NCBI GenBank assembly: GCA_947495425.1
Contig: CANLYR010000011.1
Coordinates: 1 to 64,000, forward strand
Direction: 5' to 3'
From: an uncultured Aquimarina sp.
Lineage (GTDB): Bacteria > Bacteroidota > Bacteroidia > Flavobacteriales > Flavobacteriaceae
DNA: 64,000 nt
Within the stretch, counting starts at the first letter, position 1. Each line of letters opens with the position of its first letter. Below, piece after piece: positions 28,794-37,586 of the stretch. The notes under the pieces are model-generated. The model searched no databases and was not told where the DNA came from. It saw only the letters and a program-made list of their open reading frames with translations. Position numbers and translations under genes: made by a program.

Positions 28794-29156
28794 ATGGAAG
28801 AAGAAATTGAAATAGAAAGTATAGAATTATTCCCAATATTTGTATTGCTATCAATAACGGTAATTATTTGTGTGGCAATGTTCTTGTATTTCAAATACAG
28901 AAACAGCTATGGGTTGCAAGAGTCCAATGACTCCTACTTACAAAAAGTAGCACATCTTTCTCATAGAGAAAAGCAAGTACTAGACGAAATTGTACAGTAC
29001 AAATCTCAAAAAGAAATTGCAAAAATACTTTTTATAGAGGTATCAACTGTAAAATCCCACGCGAATAAGATTTATAAGGTATTTGATGTAAAGAATAGGC
29101 ATGAGCTGCTTAAGGTTTTACCATCGACTAGCAATATAGATGTACAATCAGAATAA
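28794..29156 (+). CDS. Membrane-anchored LuxR-type HTH protein
   Basis: A 120-residue protein with one membrane helix (about residues 13-32, LFPIFVLLSITVIICVAMFLY) followed by a C-terminal LuxR/GerE helix-turn-helix: LSHREKQVLDEIVQYKSQKEIAKILFIEVSTVKSHANKIYKVFDVKNR. The HTH is complete, including the recognition helix TVKSHANKIYKVF. There is no receiver or sensor domain, so it would be a DNA-binding domain tethered to the membrane. It lies 43 bases after the barrel gene on the same strand and may be cotranscribed with it. Confidence 0.88.
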   Translation: MEEEIEIESIELFPIFVLLSITVIICVAMFLYFKYRNSYGLQESNDSYLQKVAHLSHREKQVLDEIVQYKSQKEIAKILFIEVSTVKSHANKIYKVFDVKNRHELLKVLPSTSNIDVQSE

Positions 29157-29166
29157 ATTATATAAC

Positions 29167-29195
29167 CCAACCTCTTTCCAACCTTTTTCCAACCT
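29167..29195. repeat. Three CCAACCT repeats spaced by exactly 11 bp
   Basis: CCAACCT occurs at 29167, 29178 and 29189, separated by short pyrimidine runs. The one-helical-turn period places all three on one face of the DNA. They lie between the LuxR-type gene and the serine hydrolase gene. Confidence 0.55.
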
Positions 29196-29261
29196 GCAAA
29201 AAAGCATTGCTACATCTACATAAGATAATTTTGGGTCATACTAATTTTTAAAAGAATAATA

Positions 29262-30362
29262 ATGACCAGATTTGTTTTGATTTTAGCTTCTATCTTTTTT
29301 TTAATGCAAGGATGTAAAGATGATAACAGTATTCCTGAAGGTACTCTTCTTTCAAAAATTGATGAAATTATAGAAAAAGAGACTGATTTTAATGGAGTAG
29401 TACACATAGGAACAACAGATGCCGTTTCTTATAGTAAAGGCTTTGGCTTTGCAGATAGAGAGAACCAGATAGCGATTGATCAAAATACAGTTTTTGATAT
29501 AGGCTCGATAACAAAACCATTTACCGCTATGGGAATTATTAAATGCCAGGAACTTGGGCTGCTGGAGTATCAAGATGCGCTGTACAATTTTTTCCCCGAA
29601 GCACCAGAAGATAAAAAAGATATTACTATCGAACAATTACTTACGCATAGTTCTGGGTTGATTGATGCCATAGGTAGTGATTACGACGAGATTTCTAAAG
29701 AGGCATATCTAGAAGAGGTCTTTAAAACACAGTTACTTTTCTCGCCAGGGGAGCGATATACATATTCAAACATAGGCTTCAGTCTTTTGGGAATTATTAT
29801 TGAAACTGTAAGTAATGCATCTTATGAAGAATTCTTAAATGAGCAAATTTTTGATTCATCAGCAATGAAAACTGCCGGATATCTGCTGCCAGATTATAGT
29901 AACGAAGAGGTTGCTAACGGATACGATGATTTAGGCGTATTTGAGGCGCCAATGACTAATCTAGGAAAACCAAACGAACAACCATGGGATATTGATGGCC
30001 CATACTGGCACCTAAAAGGCAATGGCGGGCTATTGATGTCGGCAAATGATATCACCAAATATTATAAATCTATAAAGGCAAATCTGATAAACGAAGTAAA
30101 CAAACAAAAAATGTATACGAAATATATAAGAGAAGATGCCACTAGCGAATTCTATAGAGGTTATGGTTGGGGCATACTTGATAGTAATAGAGGATTAGTA
30201 GCCACACATAATGGGGGGAATGATATCTTTTTCGCTGATTTTGCATATTTAATTGAACAAGATCTATTTATATTTTTGGCATCTAATTCTTACAGGCAAA
30301 GTCAGGATGATCTCTTATACAAGCTACTAAATGTATTATCTATAGAAATTAAGGATAATTAA
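29262..30362 (+). CDS. Serine hydrolase of the beta-lactamase / penicillin-binding-protein family
   Basis: A 366-residue predicted lipoprotein (lipobox FLMQGC) with the class C beta-lactamase fold. The nucleophile motif SxxK is GSITKPFT, the YxN motif is YTYSNIG, and the third motif is a histidine variant HNGG in place of KTG, as in many esterase-like members. It therefore may be an esterase, D-aminopeptidase or carboxypeptidase rather than a true beta-lactamase. Preceded by the 11-bp CCAACCT repeats. Confidence 0.88.
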   Translation: MTRFVLILASIFFLMQGCKDDNSIPEGTLLSKIDEIIEKETDFNGVVHIGTTDAVSYSKGFGFADRENQIAIDQNTVFDIGSITKPFTAMGIIKCQELGLLEYQDALYNFFPEAPEDKKDITIEQLLTHSSGLIDAIGSDYDEISKEAYLEEVFKTQLLFSPGERYTYSNIGFSLLGIIIETVSNASYEEFLNEQIFDSSAMKTAGYLLPDYSNEEVANGYDDLGVFEAPMTNLGKPNEQPWDIDGPYWHLKGNGGLLMSANDITKYYKSIKANLINEVNKQKMYTKYIREDATSEFYRGYGWGILDSNRGLVATHNGGNDIFFADFAYLIEQDLFIFLASNSYRQSQDDLLYKLLNVLSIEIKDN

Positions 30363-30428
30363 ACGCTAAGATGAATATCACATATACTAATTCACTATGA
30401 GCTTTAAAGTCCATAGTGGCTCAGTTTT

Positions 30429-30540
30429 GTAACGAGCTCCTGCACCCCTGCGAGAGCTATTTTTATTTTGTAATGAACTCCTGCACCCCTGCGAGAGCTA
30501 TTTTTATTTTTGTAACGAGCTCTCGTCACTGGCAGGAGTT
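30429..30540. repeat. Small direct and inverted repeat cluster
   Basis: Two direct copies of a 41-bp unit (GTAA.GA.CTCCTGCACCCCTGCGAGAGCTATTTTTATTTT) begin at 30429 and 30470. A third, inverted and partly diverged copy follows at 30512-30540. Copy 2 and copy 3 can pair: AACTCCTGC with GCAGGAGTT and CGAGAGCT with AGCTCTCG, so the RNA would fold into a long hairpin with two stems. It resembles REP-type palindromic elements and lies in the 296-base gap before the M23 peptidase gene. Confidence 0.7.
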
Positions 30541-30658
30541 GTACACGTGATTGATATATAGTTTTTTATATGTTTTTTCGAAATTTTGTATTCGAATAGG
30601 TGTTGTGCTCATCATAGATATTAGAAAAGGTATAATTTTTGTTGTATTTTAGGTAAAA

Positions 30659-31480
30659 ATGAAATCTATGAAAAGTATTTTTCTCTTTGCCTTTAGCTTC
30701 TTTACACTACTTACACATGCTCAGGATAACTTCAAGCTGTATTATGAAGAAACTGAGAATGGATTTAAAATCCTGGCTGATAATGATGAGTATAGCCCCG
30801 TATCTGCAAAAATTAACTTCAAACTAGAGAATCTAAAGGCTACAAAAGGCAATACTAAAGTTTTTGTGGTACCGGCAAGAACTAAAAAGTATACGATTAC
30901 AGACCTTAATGTAATAGATCGAAAAAAAAGGATTAAACTAGGGTATGAATCTACGTATAATCATGGTGACCATGCAAAAGAAACATATGATACTAATTTT
31001 GAATACTATTTACCATTTGCTAATGGAGCTACTTTTTGGGTTTCACAGGGATATAATGGTAGCATTTCTCATCAAAATGAAAATGCCTTAGATTTCAAAA
31101 TGCCAGTAGGAACCAAGATTTATGCAGCAAGGGGCGGAGTTGTTGTTGATATAGAAGAAAGTTTCAAAGAAAGCTGTACTACTGCCGAATGTGCTAAATA
31201 CAATAACTTTATAGTGGTGTATCATAGCGACGGTACTTTTGCAGAGTATACGCATATCAAGAAAAATGGAGTTGATGTACAAGTAGGAGATCAAATAAAA
31301 ATTGGACAATTTATTGGTTATAGTGGCGATGTTGGTTGGGCTACAGGACCACATCTGCACTTTATAGTATTCTTGCAAAAGTTAAAGGATAGAATTACGT
31401 TGAAGACAAAGTTTTTGACAAATAAAGGAAAACAAGCTGTTCTGCTTACCGAAAAAGAACAATATACACGAGGGTATTAA
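30659..31480 (+). CDS. M23 family (LytM-type) metallopeptidase
   Basis: A 273-residue secreted protein (signal peptide ending near THAQ) with a C-terminal LytM domain. Motifs are HQNENALDFKMPVG (zinc histidine and aspartate region), VVYHSDGTFAEYTHI and GPHLHF, the HxH pair. The spacing of the first histidine to aspartate is longer than the textbook HxxxD, so activity should be checked. Substrates of the family are peptidoglycan cross-links. It lies 18 bases upstream of the GNAT gene on the same strand, probably an operon. Confidence 0.85.
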   Translation: MKSMKSIFLFAFSFFTLLTHAQDNFKLYYEETENGFKILADNDEYSPVSAKINFKLENLKATKGNTKVFVVPARTKKYTITDLNVIDRKKRIKLGYESTYNHGDHAKETYDTNFEYYLPFANGATFWVSQGYNGSISHQNENALDFKMPVGTKIYAARGGVVVDIEESFKESCTTAECAKYNNFIVVYHSDGTFAEYTHIKKNGVDVQVGDQIKIGQFIGYSGDVGWATGPHLHFIVFLQKLKDRITLKTKFLTNKGKQAVLLTEKEQYTRGY

Positions 31481-31498
31481 TACAAGAGAATTTTGCTT

Positions 31499-32101
31499 AT
31501 GCTTGATTTTAACTTTTCACAACACTATATCTTAGAAGATGATTTTGTGTTACTTCGCCCATTACATATCGAAGATGTAAATCATCTATTACCTATTGCT
31601 AATGAACCTAATATCTGGGATTATTCCTTTGTAAAAGGAGACGGGCTGCAAAATCTAACACACTACATACAATCTGCTATCAATAATCGAAAAGCCAAAA
31701 GAGAATACCCCTTTATAGTATATGATAAAACCAAAAAGCAATACGCTGGAAGTACAAGATATTGTGAAATAACACCAATCTTATCAGCAATCAGAATAGG
31801 ATATACTTGGTACGGATCAGTTTTTAGAGGAACCGGACTTAATAAACATTGCAAATACCTCATGTTTCAATTTGCTTTTGAGACCATGAAAGCTAAACGA
31901 ATCGGGCTCGGTGCTTATGTCGAGAATACAATAAGCATTGCGGCAATGCAAAGTGTGGGGTGTACACAAGAAGGTATTTTAAAAAGCATTTTTCCTGCAG
32001 TTAATGGTCAGGGAAGAACTGATGGAGTTTTGTTTAGTATCCTTAAAGAAGAATGGGATGCAGAAGAGAAGGGGAAGCTTAAGGCCAAACTGAGACATTA
32101 G
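31499..32101 (+). CDS. GNAT family N-acetyltransferase
   Basis: The track starts at a TTG (31493); the ATG at 31499 is preferred (200 residues). The sequence resembles the RimJ/RimL-like group: FVLLRPLHIEDVNHLLPIA at the N-terminus, IGYTWYGSVFRGTGLNKHCKYLM as the acetyl-CoA motif, and VENTISIAAMQSVGCTQEG at the C-terminus. It is cytoplasmic and the acceptor is unknown. It lies immediately after the M23 peptidase gene. Confidence 0.85.
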   Translation: MLDFNFSQHYILEDDFVLLRPLHIEDVNHLLPIANEPNIWDYSFVKGDGLQNLTHYIQSAINNRKAKREYPFIVYDKTKKQYAGSTRYCEITPILSAIRIGYTWYGSVFRGTGLNKHCKYLMFQFAFETMKAKRIGLGAYVENTISIAAMQSVGCTQEGILKSIFPAVNGQGRTDGVLFSILKEEWDAEEKGKLKAKLRH

Positions 32102-32265
32102 TATGCTGTTTGGTAGATTAAAAAAGAGCTTCTCGATAATACAATGATAATCGTGGTATCCAGAATTTAAGTTTCTTTAAAATTAACTATTATTAACATT
32201 AAACATATTGATTTACAGGGTATTGTTTTCTATTTTTAAGAATGTTAATCTTTAAGTCTAATGTT

Positions 32266-35200
32266 ATGAAAAGTAAAAAGGTCTTATTTTTAGTGTTTTT
32301 TTTGGCCATTTTACTACCATCTTATGGTCAGTATGAAATGGTTATCGATGCCTATGTTTTTAATCAAGATACTAAAAAGACCGTTTCACATGCAAATGTT
32401 GGTTTTATAGACAAAGGAGTTGGAACCGTTAGCGATGAAAACGGAAAGTTTTATTTGCGTTATGATGAGGACGAAATTAGTGATGATGATATCATACAGT
32501 TTTCAGGGGTTGGATACGAACCGATCAAATTTACGCACAAACAACTCTTTAAAATTTTAAATACCAATAACAAAATATTTCTAAAACCTTTATCAAATGA
32601 TCATTCAGACCAATTGGGTGCTGCTATCGTAGCCCGTAGATTAGACTCCATAGGATACATAACCTATGATTCAAATATGATGGCATATTGGAGTGATAAC
32701 AATGCCTTGGGTAGTGAAATAGGAGCCTTTATTAAATCAAGAAAAAAGAACGCCCAACTTGAGAACATACGGTTTAATATTATTGAAAATACAGCAGACA
32801 GTCTTGTTGTAAGAGTTAATATTTATAAAAATAATAAGGGCAAGCCAGGAGAGAACATAGTAATGGACAATATCTTGCACACAATTAGTCGAAAAAAAGG
32901 AGAAGAAAGGATTGATTTGTCGGATTATAATATTAGCGTTAATCAAGATTTTATAGCCAGTATTGAATTAGTAAAGGTGTATGGAGAGAATTTCAGATTT
33001 GCAATTACCGGTAGTAGAATAGGACATTCATTTATCAAAAACGGAAGTCAAAATTCCTGGATTTCCAAAGAAGATGCTGGGATAGCATTTAAGATGCATA
33101 TCAAAATTCCTTTACCATCATATACAGTAGATATGTATGAAAAACCGAAGCATATTACGCTATATTGGGATACTTCACTATCAATGAAAGATAAAAATAT
33201 CGATGAAGAGATAGCGTTTTTAGAAGCTTATTTTTTAGAATTGAATACTGCACATGTAGATTTAGTTACGTTCTCTAATAGTACAGCAAAGATAAAATCA
33301 TTTATAATTGATAATGGAGTAGGTAACACACTAATTAATGAGATTAAAAACATCAAGTATAATGGAGCTACTAATTTTTCGACGCTCTTTAACGAAAAAA
33401 ACATACCCAATCAATATCTCGTTTTTACCGATGGATACTATAACTACGGAAAACCTAAATTTGAGTACAATGATATACCGGTTTTTTACATAAGTAGCAA
33501 GATAACAGCAAATCACAAAGAATTACAGCAGTCAGCTTATTTTACCGGTGGGATGTATATAAATCTATTAAAAACCAATCCAAGCGTAGCAATAGATAAT
33601 ATTTTCGATACTACCAAAAATGATTTTGTTTATGATTTTGACACCTCTTCTGAGTTTATAAAAGGAACTGTAGCCTTCAAAGGCAAACCAATACAAGGTT
33701 GCAGGGTTTTGGTAAAAGAAACGATGAAGCATAGTGAGACTAATGCAGATGGTGTTTTTTATATACAAGCTAAAAAGGGAGATGTACTCATGTTTGACCA
33801 TTTTGGTTTTAAAAGTAAAGATGTATTGGTAGAAGACAATAACAAAGATGTCAATATTGAGCTAAAGCCCAAGTATAATATGTTGGGTGAGGTAAGGTTT
33901 GAAGATGCCAAAGAGCATGTTGAACCCGAAGTAAAAATGGGTGGTATCAAAAAAAATAAACGCAAGATTGGGTTTGCCAACTATACCATTGCCAAAAAAG
34001 ATTTTCCTGATGCAGCAATATACCTACCAGATTTGATACGATTTCAGTTTCCTGCAGTTAAGGTAATATCTCCAATAAGAAATCTCGATAATACCGTATA
34101 TTTAGCAAGAAGAGGAAGATCCATCGAAACAAGTACCGATATTTTGTTTGTGGTAAATGGGATTCCTCTAGATAGAGCACCAAATTTTCTGATGGTGGAT
34201 ATGATCGAAAATATAACCTATACGCCAGGTATAGCTGGAGCTTCAAGATATGGTACCTTGGGCAGGAATGGAGTATTCTATATTACCACCAATATGGATC
34301 AAAGCATTTTGGGAAAACGAGAGGAAAAAGAAAACACGTTGTTGATTACTGACAACGAATATAAAGAAGCGAGTATACAATTGATGCAACAAAATAATAG
34401 GCCAAAACATCTAGAGACGTTATGGGCAAGCACCACCTATGAAGAGGCAGTTGATCAATATTATCAATTACGTGAAAACCATATTCACGACACAAAGTTT
34501 TATCTGTATTGCTTTGAGTATTTTAAATATCGAAACATTGATTTTTCTAAAGAAATATTATCAAATCTTGCAGAAATAAGAGATAGTGATTATGGTACGC
34601 TTCGAGCATTAGCCTTCAGGCTAGAAGCGTTAGGAGAGAAAAAAGATGCAATGCTTATTTATAAGCGTATTTTTGAAATAAAACCTGATTATGCACAATC
34701 CTATCTTGATTTGGCCAGAATTTACAAGGATAATAAGCAGTATCAAAAGGCATTCGATATCTACAAAATTATGCTTCAGGATAAAGAAAGGGTTGTAGAT
34801 TTTAAAGAAGTGAAACCGCAGGTTGTATCACAATTACAACACCTTCTTAATCTTAATAGAATAGAGGTGTCATACACCGATGTGCCAAGAGATTTTCTTG
34901 TTGTTAAAAGTGCACCAGTGCGTATTGTTTTTGATTGGAATGATCCCAAAGCAAAGTTTGATCTTCAATTTGTAAATCCTAAAAATAAGTTTTACGAATG
35001 GCACAATCAATTGCATCAAAATAAACAACTTACCCCCAAGGATAAAGGTTATGGAGCACTATCCAAAGAGTTTGTTCTGGATAATTCGTTACAAGGCAAT
35101 TGGATAGTGAATCTCGAGGCGGATCGCAATTTATCAATTTATGACAATGTCTTTTTGAAATATACTATATACAGGAACTATGGTCTATCTAATGAGACCA

Positions 35201-35268
35201 AAGAGGTGAAATTTATAAAATTATACAATCAAAAGGAAAAAGTAACGCTGGATACGTTTTCTATATAA
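32266..35268 (+). CDS. Secreted mosaic protein: carboxypeptidase-regulatory-like, VWA, TonB-plug-like and TPR domains
   Basis: ATG 32266 gives a good signal peptide (MKSKKVLFLVFFLAILLPSYG), so it is preferred over ATG 32242; 1000 residues follow. A carboxypeptidase-regulatory-like domain lies near residues 25-100 (GVGTVSDENGKFYLRYD). A von Willebrand A domain starts near 298 with an intact MIDAS DTSLS. A second carboxypeptidase-regulatory domain is near 465-525. A TonB-plug-like segment lies near 580-690 (DILFVVNGIPLDRAP ... GTLGRNGVFYITTN), and TPR repeats near 790-850. No beta-barrel follows the plug. The protein probably sits on the periplasmic or outer face of the envelope; the function is unknown. 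Confidence 0.8.
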   Translation: MKSKKVLFLVFFLAILLPSYGQYEMVIDAYVFNQDTKKTVSHANVGFIDKGVGTVSDENGKFYLRYDEDEISDDDIIQFSGVGYEPIKFTHKQLFKILNTNNKIFLKPLSNDHSDQLGAAIVARRLDSIGYITYDSNMMAYWSDNNALGSEIGAFIKSRKKNAQLENIRFNIIENTADSLVVRVNIYKNNKGKPGENIVMDNILHTISRKKGEERIDLSDYNISVNQDFIASIELVKVYGENFRFAITGSRIGHSFIKNGSQNSWISKEDAGIAFKMHIKIPLPSYTVDMYEKPKHITLYWDTSLSMKDKNIDEEIAFLEAYFLELNTAHVDLVTFSNSTAKIKSFIIDNGVGNTLINEIKNIKYNGATNFSTLFNEKNIPNQYLVFTDGYYNYGKPKFEYNDIPVFYISSKITANHKELQQSAYFTGGMYINLLKTNPSVAIDNIFDTTKNDFVYDFDTSSEFIKGTVAFKGKPIQGCRVLVKETMKHSETNADGVFYIQAKKGDVLMFDHFGFKSKDVLVEDNNKDVNIELKPKYNMLGEVRFEDAKEHVEPEVKMGGIKKNKRKIGFANYTIAKKDFPDAAIYLPDLIRFQFPAVKVISPIRNLDNTVYLARRGRSIETSTDILFVVNGIPLDRAPNFLMVDMIENITYTPGIAGASRYGTLGRNGVFYITTNMDQSILGKREEKENTLLITDNEYKEASIQLMQQNNRPKHLETLWASTTYEEAVDQYYQLRENHIHDTKFYLYCFEYFKYRNIDFSKEILSNLAEIRDSDYGTLRALAFRLEALGEKKDAMLIYKRIFEIKPDYAQSYLDLARIYKDNKQYQKAFDIYKIMLQDKERVVDFKEVKPQVVSQLQHLLNLNRIEVSYTDVPRDFLVVKSAPVRIVFDWNDPKAKFDLQFVNPKNKFYEWHNQLHQNKQLTPKDKGYGALSKEFVLDNSLQGNWIVNLEADRNLSIYDNVFLKYTIYRNYGLSNETKEVKFIKLYNQKEKVTLDTFSI

Positions 35269-35387
35269 TGACTTCAATATATGAGTACGCCAAGAATCTA
35301 TATTGTATGGCTACAGTGTTAAGAAGCATTTGTTTTAAGACCAATTTTCTTACCTTTCCCTTCACTACAAACAAAAACACGTACGAT

Positions 35388-37178
35388 ATGATTAAAAAAA
35401 TACTTACTGTAGTATGCATTGCTATAGTTTTTACAGGATGTAAGGACGAGAAAACTACCAAAGCACCAATTACAGCAATAGATATTAGCGCCAAATTTGA
35501 TGAAATGCTAGGTAATTATTACGAAGAAGGCTTACAGCTCAATCCTATACAAGCTACCTACGCTGGGGATAATCGTTTTAATGACCAGTTTCCAAATCCA
35601 TTGGCAGATGAAACGGTAAACAAGGTAAAGGCATATTACAACAAATACAAAGAAGAACTAGCCAAATTTGACGATACTACACTTTCTGAAAGTGAAAAAA
35701 TGACCAAAGCTATCCTAAATTGGGAATGTGATATCAACCTCGAAGGTTTTAAGTACAGAAAAGACTATTTTCCAATAGATCAGATGTGGTCTATAAATTT
35801 GTCCGCAGGTCAATTGGCAAGTGGGGCTAGTGCACAGCCTTTCAAAACTGTGAAAGACTATAAGAATTGGCTCAAACGTCTTGAGGGATATTTGGAGTGG
35901 ATGAATTCTGCCAAAGAAAAAATGAAAGAAGGTATGACCCAAGGGTATGTGCTGCCAAAACCTTTAATTGTAAAAGTACTTCCTCAATTAGAAGCGCTAA
36001 CGGTAGAAGATCTGGATCAACATCTTTTTTATACTCCAGCAAAGAGTTTTCCTAAAGATTTTTCTGAAGCAGATAAAAAACAACTGACTGAGGCGTATAG
36101 TACAATGGTATCCGAAAAAATTATCCCTGCCTACAAAAGTTTACATGACTTTATGAGTACCGAATATCTTGAAGCAGGTAGAGCTAGCTCAGGTATTTCT
36201 GATATTCCTAACGGTGAAGCGTTGTATAAGTATCAAATCAAGCTATATACAACAACCAACATGACTGCCGATGAGATTCATAAGCTAGGATTGTCTGAAG
36301 TTGCACGAATATCCTCTGAAATGGAGAAAATAAAAGAACAGGTTGGATATAAAGGTGACCTAAAATCATTCTTTGATCATGTGCGCAATAAGAAAGAACT
36401 GATGCCATTCACAGCGCCACAACAAGTGATCGATAATTTCAACGCGATCCATGATCGTATGAAACCACAGATCGAAAAATTGTTTGATGTAAAACCAAAA
36501 ACACTTTTTGAAGTACGACGTACAGAAGCGTTTCGTGAGAAATCTGCAAGCGCAGAATATAATCCCGGATCATTAGATGGGACTCGTCCGGGGATTTTTT
36601 ATACCCCAATTCCAGAGGTTACAAAATACAATACGTACAGCGATGAGTCTTTATTTTTACATGAGGCTATCCCAGGACATCACTATCAAATTTCGCTAAC
36701 GCGAGAAAGCGAAGTGTTACCAAAATTCAGAAAAACACTTTGGTATAGCGGGTATGGCGAAGGTTGGGCATTATACAGTGAGTCTTTGGGTAAAGAACTA
36801 GGATTATATACCGATCCATACCAGTATTTTGGGATGTTAGGTGCAGAAATGCATCGTGCTGTTCGTTTGGTAGTAGATACAGGATTACATTCTAAAGGGT
36901 GGACAAGAGAGCAAGCGATACAATATTCATTAAATAACGAAGCAGAATCAGAAGCTGGGATCACCTCAGAGATCGAACGTTATATGGCCAATCCCGGTCA
37001 GGCATTATCCTATAAAATTGGTCAGTTGAAGATTATCGAATTGCGAGCAAAAGCAGAAAAAGAGTTAGGAGACACATTCGATATTCGACAATTTCATAAC
37101 CAAGTACTAGAAACCGGATGTGTACCCCTGGCATTACTAGAACATAAGATCAATACCTGGATTGTTACAAGCAAATAG
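35388..37178 (+). CDS. DUF885 family lipoprotein, probable metallopeptidase
   Basis: The track starts upstream, overlapping the previous stop; ATG 35388 opens a lipoprotein signal (MIKKILTVVCIAIVFTGC), leaving 596 residues. The family signature HEAIPGHHYQ (an HExxH-like zinc site) and GYGEGWALYSESLGKELG are clear, with AEMHRAVRLVVDTGLH and a C-terminal GCVPLALLEHKI. DUF885 proteins are peptidase-like with uncertain substrates. It starts 119 bases after the mosaic gene and may use its own promoter. Confidence 0.88.
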   Translation: MIKKILTVVCIAIVFTGCKDEKTTKAPITAIDISAKFDEMLGNYYEEGLQLNPIQATYAGDNRFNDQFPNPLADETVNKVKAYYNKYKEELAKFDDTTLSESEKMTKAILNWECDINLEGFKYRKDYFPIDQMWSINLSAGQLASGASAQPFKTVKDYKNWLKRLEGYLEWMNSAKEKMKEGMTQGYVLPKPLIVKVLPQLEALTVEDLDQHLFYTPAKSFPKDFSEADKKQLTEAYSTMVSEKIIPAYKSLHDFMSTEYLEAGRASSGISDIPNGEALYKYQIKLYTTTNMTADEIHKLGLSEVARISSEMEKIKEQVGYKGDLKSFFDHVRNKKELMPFTAPQQVIDNFNAIHDRMKPQIEKLFDVKPKTLFEVRRTEAFREKSASAEYNPGSLDGTRPGIFYTPIPEVTKYNTYSDESLFLHEAIPGHHYQISLTRESEVLPKFRKTLWYSGYGEGWALYSESLGKELGLYTDPYQYFGMLGAEMHRAVRLVVDTGLHSKGWTREQAIQYSLNNEAESEAGITSEIERYMANPGQALSYKIGQLKIIELRAKAEKELGDTFDIRQFHNQVLETGCVPLALLEHKINTWIVTSK

Positions 37179-37586
37179 TATTTATATACTCCCTTAGGCA
37201 TCATTTGGGTTAAAATACTGTAAATATTGTAAAGGGTTTTTTGGAATGAAGTTGTTTTACTCGATAATCCTGCCTCAGGAAGACACAGCGAGATTTGAAT
37301 GCACCGAGGATTGACTCGAAACCTTAATACCTGTTCTTTTGGAACACCTCTTGGGCTTATATACGCATTGAAGGTTTGACCTATTAAAGTCAAACCTTTT
37401 TTTATAATCTTGATTGGAAGCACATTTCGATACAAATACTGATTCGTATGAATAATATGAGGCGATATGATATTTTCTAACAAAAAGAATGGCTAGTATA
37501 CAACTTTATTAAGAAAACCTTAACCACCTCAAAAGCCAGATATCCCTATTTTTAGATCCATAAAGACAACTCAACTCAACTATACC
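37179..37586. other. Intergenic region with terminator and dispersed-repeat relic
   Basis: 408 bases between DUF885 and amidohydrolase genes. At about 37258-37320 it carries TTTACTCGATAAT ... GAGATTTGAATGCACCGAGGATTG, partly shared with 53249-53292. A terminator at 37371-37403 follows. A 129-codon minus-strand ORF across this region looks like a shadow. Confidence 0.5.
37371..37403 (+). terminator. Intrinsic terminator
   Basis: AAGGTTTGAC / GTCAAACCTT perfect 10-bp stem with an 8-base loop and seven T residues. It is almost 200 bases past the DUF885 stop, so the DUF885 message may have a long 3' end or a short RNA may end here. Confidence 0.85.

Noticed and set aside
30429-30540. CRISPR array
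   Set aside because: Only two direct units, no spacers of equal length, third unit inverted, no cas genes in the window.
37094-37483. 129-codon minus-strand ORF across the DUF885 3' end and gap
   Set aside because: Overlaps the DUF885 gene and a terminator, has no signal or domain pattern, and its composition looks like a shadow.
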